DNA of 31,492 nt, taken from positions 1 to 31,492 of the IMG/VR virus record IMGVR_UViG_3300037070_001255; one strand, given 5' to 3'. The position numbers were made by a program, and so were the translations under genes. Each line of letters begins with the position of its first letter. The first letter of the stretch is position 1. The notes under the pieces were generated by a model that was given only the letters and a program-made list of their open reading frames with translations, made no database searches and was not told the origin of the DNA. The DNA comes from a virus. Positions 22,555-29,602 of this stretch are shown piece by piece.

Positions 22555-24573
22555 TTAGCTTGGAGTTGGCGCACCCGGTTCGGGAGCCAATACCTCGCCC
22601 GGACCGGGCGGAGGCTGCATCTCGGCAGGACTGCCGGACGTGGGGCCAGGCAGCGGCTGTTCCGCACCTGGCATACCTTCCATCATCCCTGCCATCTGGG
22701 GAATCTGGGCAGGCTCAGAACCTTGAGCTGCCGCAGCCAGTGCGGGGTTGACGTTCATCTGTGCGACTTGCTGGCCAGCCTCTTCGGCAGCCATAGTCTC
22801 GTGGGCCTGAATCCACATATCCACGTTGCTCTGGAATTCCTCAGGGAGGCTTTCGTAACGGAGCGTCTTGCGGAATTTGTTGCCCACCTCGATGGACTTG
22901 GCGTGGTCATCGAAGTCCCGAGGGACAGGGATGCGCCCAACGGCCAGGTCACGCATACAACGCTGGGCCTTGGCCTTGTCAGCGTCGATGGCGTCCAAGA
23001 GGTTATCTTGGTCGGGGAGGTCTGCGATTCGAGTGAACATCTCCGGGTCTTGAATGATCTTTCGGTCCCAGAGTTCTTTGGCGAAGGCTAGGAGGGCGGT
23101 TCGCGAACGAGGCATTACTGCGTCCATCGGGACGGTTGCTTCGGTCTGACCTGCTAGGCTCTTTCCGTTCCATTCAACAATCTCCGGGGACTGGCCCCGC
23201 TGCTGAAGCTTCGCCTTGCGGGTGTCCTTCACCAGAGCTGCGTAGGTCTCCAGGACCAGGCAAGCGTACCTCTGGAATCCGAACGCCATCTCCCGTGTAA
23301 GGGCGCCCAAAGGCGTAGAATCTTGTTCGACAAGGACACTTAGACCGACACCAGACTCGATGCCGGAGGGCGCAACGCCTCGGGAGATTTCGTGCAACCC
23401 AAGAGTGTCGTCCATCTGCTCTGCGATCATCCGAGGGTTCTCGATCACCCAGGCTTGCATTGCTGCGGGTGTCATCCATTCAGGCTTACCTGCCGCATTG
23501 TTGTAGTTGAGGATCTCGCCAGGGAGGTCCGTCAGTTCTTCGATGCCGTCCAGGGCGGCATCCGGGACGAGCATACGGGCGTTGCCCGCAAGCTTGATGT
23601 GCTCCAGGATGTTGGACCAGGACTGGTTGTAGGCGACCTGCATGGGGACCACGGCGTTCATAACCGTGTCTCCCTGGGCACGGCCCTGCACCTTGGTCTC
23701 CCGGAAGACCACCATGTTCAGGCGGTCCTTGAAGGGGAACGGCCAGTCGTGGGGACCGTCTACGAACTTGTTGTCAACGACTGTGGCAACCGCACCCTTG
23801 GGACGTCCCTTGGTGGGACGCTCGAAGTACGTCAGTACCAGCGTCAAGTTCGGCCTGGGCCGGTTGGATTCCTCCATTGTGAGAGTGCGTCCAAGATAGC
23901 CTTGGGCTGCGGTTGCATCCGCAGGCGGTAGGTCTTTCAGGCCGTACATCGCCTGCACCTGGGTCGGGGGCAGAGCCTGAGCCTTGATCCACCACATCGC
24001 CTTTTCGGCGTCCTTGGCACCCGGCTCCCACGCAACTTCCAAGATGTTTAGCGGACATTCGTAGATGTCACCTCCACCGATGTCGGAGCCGTCCTGGCGG
24101 TAGCCAAGCGTCTTGCCCCGGTCCTGATCCCACTCGAACCCGAGCACAGCGGTCCCGCCCAACCATGCGGTCCAGGCAAGCTGCTCTCTGACGTTCTCCC
24201 AGTTGTTTGTCTTAGCGATAGCTTCGAGGACAGCCTCGGCGGTGTGGGCGCCCCGGACAGAGGCGTCATCGGCTTCCGAAGGCGCCACCTCAAACACGAG
24301 GGGGCGGCTGAGAAGCTTTGCCATAAGGTGCCGAGTGGCAGGCCAGATCCGATTGAACGTGCAGCGAAGCCTGTCAGGCTCTCGGGGGATAGCCGCAACC
24401 GACCTGGACACGGTGTCGAATGTAACCCACTGCTGTCCGTGCAGCATGGCACGGTTGAGGATGAACGACCACTGCTCTTTGAGCATGGCCTGGTTCGATT
24501 CCTCAAACTTGTCCTTAATCTCGGAACAGGAGACCTGTCCGCTATCCTTAGCCTTCGAGAAGATGTTTGCCAT
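22555..24573 (-). CDS. Portal protein (large, podovirus-type)
   Basis: 672 residues; the dodecameric DNA gate of the head. Patterns typical of large portals: an N-terminal helical part with WSFILNRAMLHGQQWVTFD and RCTFNRIWPATRHLMAKLLS, the wing region with RPNLTLVLTYFERPTKG, the stem/crown region with YNQSWSNILEHIKLAGNARM, and PSGIESGVGLSVLVEQDS before a long helix. The C-terminal ~80 residues are a Pro/Gly/Ala/Gln-rich disordered tail. Longer than most siphovirus portals, which fits podophage portals with long barrels. ATG 24573 has only a weak GTAGGA ahead. It follows a small membrane protein gene by 2 nt. Confidence 0.85.
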   Translation of the reverse strand: MANIFSKAKDSGQVSCSEIKDKFEESNQAMLKEQWSFILNRAMLHGQQWVTFDTVSRSVAAIPREPDRLRCTFNRIWPATRHLMAKLLSRPLVFEVAPSEADDASVRGAHTAEAVLEAIAKTNNWENVREQLAWTAWLGGTAVLGFEWDQDRGKTLGYRQDGSDIGGGDIYECPLNILEVAWEPGAKDAEKAMWWIKAQALPPTQVQAMYGLKDLPPADATAAQGYLGRTLTMEESNRPRPNLTLVLTYFERPTKGRPKGAVATVVDNKFVDGPHDWPFPFKDRLNMVVFRETKVQGRAQGDTVMNAVVPMQVAYNQSWSNILEHIKLAGNARMLVPDAALDGIEELTDLPGEILNYNNAAGKPEWMTPAAMQAWVIENPRMIAEQMDDTLGLHEISRGVAPSGIESGVGLSVLVEQDSTPLGALTREMAFGFQRYACLVLETYAALVKDTRKAKLQQRGQSPEIVEWNGKSLAGQTEATVPMDAVMPRSRTALLAFAKELWDRKIIQDPEMFTRIADLPDQDNLLDAIDADKAKAQRCMRDLAVGRIPVPRDFDDHAKSIEVGNKFRKTLRYESLPEEFQSNVDMWIQAHETMAAEEAGQQVAQMNVNPALAAAAQGSEPAQIPQMAGMMEGMPGAEQPLPGPTSGSPAEMQPPPGPGEVLAPEPGAPTPS

Positions 24574-24575
24574 TC

Positions 24576-24788
24576 CTACAATCCGTACGGGGTGGGGGTG
24601 TCGGGCTTCATCTTCGGCTTGGCCTTAGACGTAGTGATCCTCTCAAGCATACTATATTCTTGAGGAGTGCGAGCAATGATTGCGTTGAGGAGGCGCCGTC
24701 GCTCGGCGGCTGCCGACCTGCACCCGGCGAGGAGCAAAATTGTCTCCCCAACGCAAGCTGTTGAGAGCGCAACTACAGCCCAAATCAT
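24576..24788 (-). CDS. Small single-pass membrane protein
   Basis: 70 residues from ATG 24788, which overlaps the upstream TGA (ATGA). One N-terminal transmembrane stretch (about 2-20, WAVVALSTACVGETILLLAG), then a basic helix (AAAERRRLLNAIIARTPQEY) and a Lys/Pro-rich tail. The positive-inside rule predicts N-out/C-in. It is not recognised. Its location between the zinc-binding protein and the portal gene is unusual for a lysis factor. It may be a spanin-like or injection-related membrane component, but that is a guess. Confidence 0.68.
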   Translation of the reverse strand: MIWAVVALSTACVGETILLLAGCRSAAAERRRLLNAIIARTPQEYSMLERITTSKAKPKMKPDTPTPYGL

Positions 24789-25135
24789 TTGGCCACCGCA
24801 GGTTCCGGTTCGGGAACCGTAGTCAACCAATCTTGCATTGAGGCCACAGCGGCCTCGGCCTTGTAGGCACGCTTCTCGGCACGGGCACGATCTGCCTCGG
24901 CCTTCATGACCTGCCCACGAAGCTTGGCGCTGTCATGGGGAGAGAGCATCTGGTAGCCCTTCTCGGCCCACTCCATGATGCAGCGACCACAGATCTTCGG
25001 AATCCCCTCAAACTCGATTTCAAGGCCAGGGTCCAGGACGGGAAGGTTGTTGTCCGGGAGCTTGGGAACCTTGCAGAAGTAACAGACGTTGCCTGGGGCA
25101 TTGTCATAGTTGTCACAGAACTGGTAATATGCCAC
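24785..25135 (-). CDS. Zinc-knuckle protein with helical tail
   Basis: 116 residues from GTG 25135 (MAYYQFCDNYDN), preceded by GAAAGGACC; the much longer upstream frame crosses the neighbouring gene and hairpin and is rejected. Two CxxC pairs (CYFC about 18-21 and CGRC about 49-52) predict a zinc site in the first half. The second half is a long Ala/Arg/Lys/Glu helix (MKAEADRARAEKRAYKAEAA). Could bind nucleic acid or the portal complex. No named family. Confidence 0.7.
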   Translation of the reverse strand: MAYYQFCDNYDNAPGNVCYFCKVPKLPDNNLPVLDPGLEIEFEGIPKICGRCIMEWAEKGYQMLSPHDSAKLRGQVMKAEADRARAEKRAYKAEAAVASMQDWLTTVPEPEPAVAK

Positions 25136-25161
25136 TCGGAATCGGTCCTTTCGTGGAAATA

Positions 25162-25188
25162 GAGCTGGGGGCGGAATGCCCCCAGCTC
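25162..25188 (-). terminator. Perfect 11-bp hairpin between surface-protein genes and portal unit
   Basis: GAGCTGGGGGC and GCCCCCAGCTC pair perfectly around a 5-nt loop. On the - strand it is followed by TATTTCC, a weak U-tract, so it may be a partial terminator or an RNA stability element. It lies 14 nt downstream of the 25203 stop and 27 nt before the GTG at 25135. Confidence 0.6.
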
Positions 25189-25202
25189 GGTGTAGCGGTG
25201 AA

Positions 25203-25415
25203 CTAGGTAGTCTTACGCCAGAGTTCGAGGCCAGACACAGCGATGGTACCAGCGACAATTGCGTCCTCAAGAGCCTTGAGGAAGTTGCCCTGATTACCCT
25301 GAGACTGGGGCTGACAACCAGCGCCCATAGCGGTACCCTGGTCACGGACGATGAATCGGATTTCGTGGTAAACGTCGGTCCCCTTGACGGGACCAGCGGC
25401 AACAGCAACGGCCAT
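25203..25415 (-). CDS. Small conserved-looking virion-operon protein
   Basis: 70 residues from ATG 25415, with AAAGGTT in its leader. The sequence MAVAVAAGPVKGTD, then YHEIRFIVRDQGTAMG and ALEDAIVAGTIAVSGLELWR looks like a compact alpha/beta unit. It is probably a minor structural protein or a control protein for the surface-protein group. The stop codon of the 37-residue membrane gene upstream overlaps its RBS region. No family is recognised. Confidence 0.62.
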   Translation of the reverse strand: MAVAVAAGPVKGTDVYHEIRFIVRDQGTAMGAGCQPQSQGNQGNFLKALEDAIVAGTIAVSGLELWRKTT

Positions 25416-25419
25416 TAGG

Positions 25420-25533
25420 TTAACCTTTCACTAGAGCCAACAGGATGTTGACTACTTGCAGCACTGCTATAACCACTATACCATACTCAGCCCGCCTAGA
25501 GGGCTTGTACGGTGCAGGGGAGGATGAGAGCAT
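25420..25533 (-). CDS. 37-residue single-pass membrane protein
   Basis: A short gene overlapping the upstream stop as TAATG. It encodes 37 residues: a basic N-terminal part (APYKPSRRAEYG) and a strong hydrophobic helix (about 19-34, GIVVIAVLQVVNILLALV) with a short KG end. The coding frame ends in AAAGGTTAA, so its terminal codons provide the ribosome binding site of the next gene (25415). TAATG coupling, hydrophobic helix and SD reuse make it more likely real than chance. The TATAGT at 25475-25480 inside it could be a promoter for the following gene. Confidence 0.6.
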   Translation of the reverse strand: MLSSSPAPYKPSRRAEYGIVVIAVLQVVNILLALVKG

Positions 25534-25907
25534 TACAGGATCTCCTCTACCTGTTCGGCCATTGTGACAGAGCCGGTTCCGGTAGTTCCGGTGATGTTGA
25601 CGGACACGAAATGCCCCTTAGGAACCAGATAGCTGAGCTGGGATCTCTGGAGGTTGGTGGCCAGCACACCTGAGAGTTGGTTCCGAGTAGACGCCCGAGC
25701 CGTCACAGGAGGGTTGCTGGCATCCGACAAGAGCGTTACCTGGCGGTTTGCAGTGCCCAGTAGGGTAGATGAGATGCTGATCTCCACGGTGTAGGAAACA
25801 TAACAAGGCCTATCTGGAGATGGCTGGAACGCCGTGCCTAGCACTCGGACAGGGGTGGTCGGCTGGAAGTTCGGGTTCATAGTGTCCCGAATTACAGCGG
25901 CGCCCAC
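25533..25907 (-). CDS. Beta-rich virion surface or fibre-associated protein
   Basis: 124 residues from GTG 25907 (TAGTG overlap). Contains PCYVSYTVEISISSTLLG, RQVTLLSDASNPP and LSYLVPKGHFVSVNITGTTG ending EEIL. This pattern (YTVEIS, LLSD, SYLVP-G) is the beta-sandwich module that occurs at the ends of many phage tail or hypothetical virion proteins. It is probably a small decoration or fibre-tip protein. It belongs to the row of short beta-rich genes between terminase and portal. Confidence 0.68.
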   Translation of the reverse strand: MGAAVIRDTMNPNFQPTTPVRVLGTAFQPSPDRPCYVSYTVEISISSTLLGTANRQVTLLSDASNPPVTARASTRNQLSGVLATNLQRSQLSYLVPKGHFVSVNITGTTGTGSVTMAEQVEEIL

Positions 25908-27169
25908 TAGACTTGCTCCGACACTAGGACAGTGGTGTTCACGGCAGCTTCCCGGATCATGAAGAGCTGCTCATCCGGGCAGAAGGGCATCTGAAGGATC
26001 AGCGTGTCGCCTGGAGCGAGTTGGGCGATGCCTGTAGTGGCCGTGACCCCAGTGACGCCAATCCGGCAGGTGCCAGCAGCTCCGATGTTCTTGATGATGC
26101 AGGACTTACGGTTGGCGTTGGCTGCCAGGATTGCGATCTGACCGGCTCCCGCTGTCGTTACCTGAGCGCCGTTGGTTGCAGTTCCGGCTACTCCAGCAGC
26201 AAGAAGGATCGTCATCGTGAACAGGTTGATGTTCATGTTGTCGATATCAGACTCGATGTTGTCCAGGCTGGTGTTGGCAGCATGGAGATCGCCGTCGATG
26301 TGGGTCAGCAGCGTGGTCTGAGCGTCTAGCTCGGCGTTGACAGCATCCAGATCGGTCTCGATATTGACAAGCACGGCAGTCTGAGTGTCCAGCTCCGTGT
26401 TAATGTCGTGGAGGTCGCCGTCCATGTGGGTCAGGAGAACGGTCTGGGTGTCCAGCTCAGCGTTGACTTGATCGAGGTCGGTCTCGATGGTAGTCAGCAG
26501 GCCAGTCTGGGTGTCCAACTCGATGTTGACGTCCACCAGCTCGGCGGTGATGGCAGCCAGCTCAGCCTCAATAACAGAGAGATCTGAGGTGGTGACCTTG
26601 ACTTCCCGGTCGGCGTTGAGGTGGAACGGCTCGTAGTTCTGTTCGGCTGGGACGCCGGGGATGATCCACTCGAAGTCGTCAATGAAGGAGGCGTCAAGAC
26701 CTGCGGTCCCGGAGCCGTCCTTGATATAGCGCATCGTGACAGTGGTGGCACCGGCAACATTGAGGGTCACCTGGGTCCACGTGTTCGCCGTCCCGGAGAC
26801 CTGCAAGAGCAGGTTGCCTGGGATGATAGCGTCCTTGTAGACCCGGAAGAAGTCGAAGTTCGGCTCCGAGGACACCCGGTACCAGAACCTCAAAGCCGTG
26901 GCGGTGGCCGGGATGTTGAAAACCTGATCGGTGCTGGCGTTGGACCCGATTACCGCCGACCGGAGGCAGTTGGTGCCGGTGTGGGGGCTTGAGGTGGTGA
27001 TCGTCCAGGTACCTGTACCGGCTACGCCACCCTCGAAGTCCTCAGTCGCAACGATCTCCTCGGGGACGGCGGGAACGCCGTCGAGGATACCGAGCGCCAT
27101 AGTCCCACGGTCGCCCTCTAGGGCGTCAGCGGTCCACGGCCACTGGATGTTCGGGCTGTTTATAGGCAT
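25907..27169 (-). CDS. Fibre protein with lectin-like domain, 21-residue coiled-coil repeats and beta module
   Basis: 420 residues in three parts. Residues about 40-175 form a jelly-roll/MAM- or CBM-like domain (ATEDFEGGVAGTGTWTIT, then TALRFWYRVSSEP and DASFIDDFEWIIPG), suited to sugar binding. Residues about 195-320 are a coiled coil with four perfect 21-residue units starting at E217, E238, E259 and E280 (each ELDTQT or ELDAQT), alternating in type. Residues about 330-420 are a small beta module (RKSCIIKNIG, LAPGDTLILQMPF) shared with the next genes. Such parts make a trimeric fibre. It starts at a TAATG overlap. Receptor binding is the expected role. Confidence 0.78.
   Translation of the reverse strand: MPINSPNIQWPWTADALEGDRGTMALGILDGVPAVPEEIVATEDFEGGVAGTGTWTITTSSPHTGTNCLRSAVIGSNASTDQVFNIPATATALRFWYRVSSEPNFDFFRVYKDAIIPGNLLLQVSGTANTWTQVTLNVAGATTVTMRYIKDGSGTAGLDASFIDDFEWIIPGVPAEQNYEPFHLNADREVKVTTSDLSVIEAELAAITAELVDVNIELDTQTGLLTTIETDLDQVNAELDTQTVLLTHMDGDLHDINTELDTQTAVLVNIETDLDAVNAELDAQTTLLTHIDGDLHAANTSLDNIESDIDNMNINLFTMTILLAAGVAGTATNGAQVTTAGAGQIAILAANANRKSCIIKNIGAAGTCRIGVTGVTATTGIAQLAPGDTLILQMPFCPDEQLFMIREAAVNTTVLVSEQV
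26270..26521 (-). repeat. Four in-frame 63-bp repeats coding 21-residue heptad units
   Basis: Within the 25907-27169 gene, four consecutive units of three heptads each start with the codons for ELD(T/A)QT. Units 1 and 3 carry I-E-T-D-L-D, units 2 and 4 carry D-G-D-L-H, giving a 42-residue super-repeat. This is direct evidence of tandem duplication in the stalk. The copy number sets fibre length. Confidence 0.85.
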
Positions 27170-27996
27170 TACCTAAGCTCCGATACTCTAGCGAATCCGT
27201 CAGCGAAGTCCCAGATGCCGTTCAAGAATCCGGCAGCGCCGGTACCACCCCACATCGGCCAGGACTGCGGCAGGCAGAACGTATGCTGCGGGGGCACCTT
27301 GACGTCGAAGGTAGTCAGCGTAGCCGCCAGGTTGTAGCGGATCATCAGGTTGCCACGAGTGGTGTCGTTGAAAACTTCCAGTGCCCGGCGAGTCGGACCA
27401 CCCGTGTTGCCAGGGTCCAGGAGGGCGTTGACCAGAGAGGCGGTAATGGTGCTGCTGGTGCTGGTGAACTTGGGTGCCGGTGGGACCACGACCTGATTGA
27501 ACATGGTGGCCGACACTTCATCCACCCGGGCCTGCAAGGGCTGGAAGGTGCCGGACAGCAGCTTACCGAAGTTCAGGTTGTTGACAATCTGGGCGTCCGG
27601 GCTGCCGGTGATGAAGCCCACCGGGGCCACCGAGCCTGAGATCGTACCTCTACGGAGCAGAGTTTCGATGTGGAGGTTGGACTGACCAGTCCCTGCGGCG
27701 TGGTACAAGACCCGCATCACCTTCCCACGGACAACAGCGTGTACCGTCTGGAAGGTCGTCAGGTTAGACCCGAAGATGGTGACGTCCAGGAAGACGTCAT
27801 CGGAGTCGTACCACTCAATGCGGATGGCATCCGCAGCCGCAGGGGCCACGTTCCCGGCTGCCATTACCGTGATCGTGGTGTAGTCAGTCACATCGACCTT
27901 GGTGCCCGTGAAGAAGGCGTTGACGCCCAGGTTGATACCGTGGGCGCTGTTCCCAAGGGAGATGACGTTGATGTCTGTCGGTGACAGGCCGGGCAT
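27169..27996 (-). CDS. Virion surface protein with C-terminal beta module
   Basis: 275 residues. The N-terminal half (about 10-120) is a beta domain with YTTITVMAAGNVAPAAADAI and IRIEWYDSDDVFLDVTIFG, resembling small phage decoration folds. The C-terminal ~70 residues (RRALEVFNDTTRGNLMIRYN, TTFDVKVPPQHTF, GIWDFADGFARVSEL) are homologous to nearly all of the next gene's product. It starts and ends in TAATG overlaps. Probably a head or tail surface protein. Confidence 0.7.
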   Translation of the reverse strand: MPGLSPTDINVISLGNSAHGINLGVNAFFTGTKVDVTDYTTITVMAAGNVAPAAADAIRIEWYDSDDVFLDVTIFGSNLTTFQTVHAVVRGKVMRVLYHAAGTGQSNLHIETLLRRGTISGSVAPVGFITGSPDAQIVNNLNFGKLLSGTFQPLQARVDEVSATMFNQVVVPPAPKFTSTSSTITASLVNALLDPGNTGGPTRRALEVFNDTTRGNLMIRYNLAATLTTFDVKVPPQHTFCLPQSWPMWGGTGAAGFLNGIWDFADGFARVSELR

Positions 27997-28331
27997 TAGG
28001 TGACTTCCGTAACTCGTGCGTTGCCGGTCGCAGCGTCCCAGATGCCAGCCACCACGCCCGTATAGGCAGGATACTGGAACTCGTAGGAGGAGTTACCGGT
28101 GATCTTCAGGGTGAATGCTGACAAGGAGGATGTCGCCGCAAACGCCAGGTACAGCGGAGAGGTTGAGTCGTTATACACGATCAGGGCCTTGCGCAGGGGG
28201 TTGCTGGCCTTGATTACTACCGTGGTGATGGACGCCGCAACAGACGTCAGGACAGCCGTATCAACCCCGGAGATGTCTCCTGGGATGATGTTAGCAACTA
28301 CTTGTCCACTATTTGCGCCGGTCTTTGCCAT
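27996..28331 (-). CDS. Single beta-module virion protein
   Basis: 111 residues. Residues about 45-111 are the same module as the C-terminus of the upstream-listed 275-residue protein: RKALIVYNDSTSPLYLAFAA, SAFTLKITGNSSYEF, GIWDAATGNARVTEV. The N-terminal 40 residues are Ser/Thr/Val-rich and possibly extended. It may be a free decoration protein or a monomeric partner that docks beside the fibre. TAATG overlaps on both sides. Confidence 0.7.
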   Translation of the reverse strand: MAKTGANSGQVVANIIPGDISGVDTAVLTSVAASITTVVIKASNPLRKALIVYNDSTSPLYLAFAATSSLSAFTLKITGNSSYEFQYPAYTGVVAGIWDAATGNARVTEVT

Positions 28332-28606
28332 TACTGCCTAAGCTTCAGAATGCAGATGTCGGCGTTACCGCCTGAGGTGACACCGTAGAGGACGTCGTTG
28401 ACCATGAGGTCTACGTCTAACGTAGCCCCTGCACGTAGAAGGTAGCCGGTACCAGTGGTCACCGTTTCGCCTCCGAGGTCGACATCCGCTGGTCCCAGGT
28501 TCAGGAGGGAGGCGGTCATTGGGTCCCCAACAGGCCGGTTGATGGGGTTGGGACTGAGGACGGTAACTGCACCAGTCACCGTCACTCGTGTCCCTACGAT
28601 AGCCAC
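28331..28606 (-). CDS. Small beta-module virion protein
   Basis: 91 residues from GTG 28606. Its pattern SLLNLGPADVDLGGETVTTG, YLLRAGATLDVDL and VLYGVTSGGNADICIL is the minimal beta-sandwich seen in phage decoration and fibre-tip modules and is distantly similar to the modules in the two neighbouring genes. Linked by TAATG/TAGTG overlaps, so it is made in step with them. Confidence 0.68.
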   Translation of the reverse strand: MAIVGTRVTVTGAVTVLSPNPINRPVGDPMTASLLNLGPADVDLGGETVTTGTGYLLRAGATLDVDLMVNDVLYGVTSGGNADICILKLRQ

Positions 28607-28965
28607 TAGCCGAGCGGTTCGAGAACGAGGAGGAACTCTCGGTTAGCTGCCTGAGCAGCCGATGTCACCAGGCGGAAGTGTGCCCCACCCAGCTTCATGA
28701 GGTTGCTGATCTCAACGTAGGTGCCAGCAGCCGGACCGGTGATGATAACTGGGACTAGAGCACCGGTAAGCGTGGTCGATGTAACGACCCCGTAGACGCC
28801 ACCTTCCGACACCGGCTTAGGGCTGGCAGTGAAGGTGATGTCCCCAGCCGTATAGGCTGCGGGCATGTGGATGCCAAGAATCCGCCACTCCTTCAGGTCC
28901 ATTTCTCCTGAAATCGTGGTAGACGTGGCAATCGTGATGATAGCGGTTTGGCGTCCGAAAGGCAT
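28606..28965 (-). CDS. Beta-rich virion surface protein
   Basis: 119 residues from ATG 28965. MDLKEWRILGIHMPAAYTAG followed by DITFTASP and, in the second half, GTYVEISNLMKLGGAHFRLV and REFLLVLEPLG are typical of small phage structural proteins with a carbohydrate-module-like sandwich. It lies between the 82- and 91-residue genes. No catalytic residues. The role is inferred as capsid decoration or fibre base. Confidence 0.66.
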   Translation of the reverse strand: MPFGRQTAIITIATSTTISGEMDLKEWRILGIHMPAAYTAGDITFTASPKPVSEGGVYGVVTSTTLTGALVPVIITGPAAGTYVEISNLMKLGGAHFRLVTSAAQAANREFLLVLEPLG

Positions 28966-28968
28966 GGG

Positions 28969-29217
28969 CTAGACCCCAATCAGTCCGAGGGCGACCAGAG
29001 CGGCGTGGACGGCGGCAATAGAGACCGCAACGCCGGTCTGCTTGGCAATAGGAGTGGTGCCATAGAACCCGACGCCTGTAGCGTTGGTGTCCAGGTGCTG
29101 AGCGTTGACCTCGCCTACGAGGCTGGCCGTCACCGTACCACCTGCGGGGAGAGTAATCTTGGTTGGATCCTGGGTGTCCTGGAATCGACAGGGTGCGATT
29201 TCACCTGAGCTGGGCAT
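28969..29217 (-). CDS. Short structural protein, hydrophobic C-terminus
   Basis: 82 residues from ATG 29217, one base after the preceding stop; a longer frame to 29526 is antisense-like within the 29219 gene and rejected. The sequence starts MPSSGEIAPCRFQDTQDPTK, then VGFYGTTPIAKQTGVAVSIA and ends in a hydrophobic helix (HAALVALGLIGV). The GFYGTTPIAK motif followed by an Ala-rich helix is a pattern of short phage structural proteins found near capsid genes. Function not known. Confidence 0.66.
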   Translation of the reverse strand: MPSSGEIAPCRFQDTQDPTKITLPAGGTVTASLVGEVNAQHLDTNATGVGFYGTTPIAKQTGVAVSIAAVHAALVALGLIGV

Positions 29218-29218
29218 G

Positions 29219-29563
29219 TTAGTAACCGATCGCCATAGCCTTGACAACGCACCCGGTGGGGTACGCCTCAGCGCCAGTCTTCTCAAGGAAAGCCAGGCCA
29301 GTAGCGGCCGACTCGAAAAACAGGACGACGCCCGCAGCAGCGGTGGTCGCAAGGTACTTCGGAGCAATGGCGGTCTCGCCGTCAGCGGCAATAGCCACCC
29401 CGTCGAAGAACAGGTTGTCGAGGACGCCGCCCTGGAGGCCCAGTGCAGCGGCGGTAATAGCTTCGCCTTCATCCGGGTAGTTGCCCGAGAAGGTGAGGGT
29501 GACGTTATGACAGCGACGGTCACCATAGACGGACATCTTGTTGACTACAACGGCTACGGCCAT
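29219..29563 (-). CDS. Capsid-associated or decoration protein candidate
   Basis: 114 residues from ATG 29563, preceded by AGGAGAAATC. The pattern VTLTFSGNYPDEGEAITAAA, LGLQGGVLDNLFF, then GVVLFFESAATGLAFLEKTG is one often found in small phage head proteins. A longer frame from 29656 lacks this RBS. It is the first gene after the terminase, with its own promoter-like TATAAT over the terminase stop. Probably a head surface protein. Confidence 0.68.
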   Translation of the reverse strand: MAVAVVVNKMSVYGDRRCHNVTLTFSGNYPDEGEAITAAALGLQGGVLDNLFFDGVAIAADGETAIAPKYLATTAAAGVVLFFESAATGLAFLEKTGAEAYPTGCVVKAMAIGY

Positions 29564-29596
29564 GATTTCTCCTGGAATTGGAAGGGGTATCGGTTC

Positions 29597-29602
29597 ATTA
29601 TA
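29597..29602 (-). promoter_or_regulatory. -10 box overlapping the terminase stop codon
   Basis: TATAAT on the - strand formed by the last codon and TAA of the terminase gene. Transcription would start near 29590, giving a 27-nt leader with an AGGAGA ribosome site before ATG 29563. Unlike the other boxes here, this one serves a leadered gene. Confidence 0.5.

Noticed and set aside
24785-25408. 207-residue version of the zinc-knuckle protein
   Set aside because: The N-terminal 91 residues read out of frame through the 25203 gene and the hairpin; GTG 25135 has a ribosome site.
28969-29526. 185-residue version of the 82-residue structural gene
   Set aside because: The extra N-terminal part is Ser/Arg/Leu-rich shadow of the 29219 gene; ATG 29217 directly follows the previous stop.
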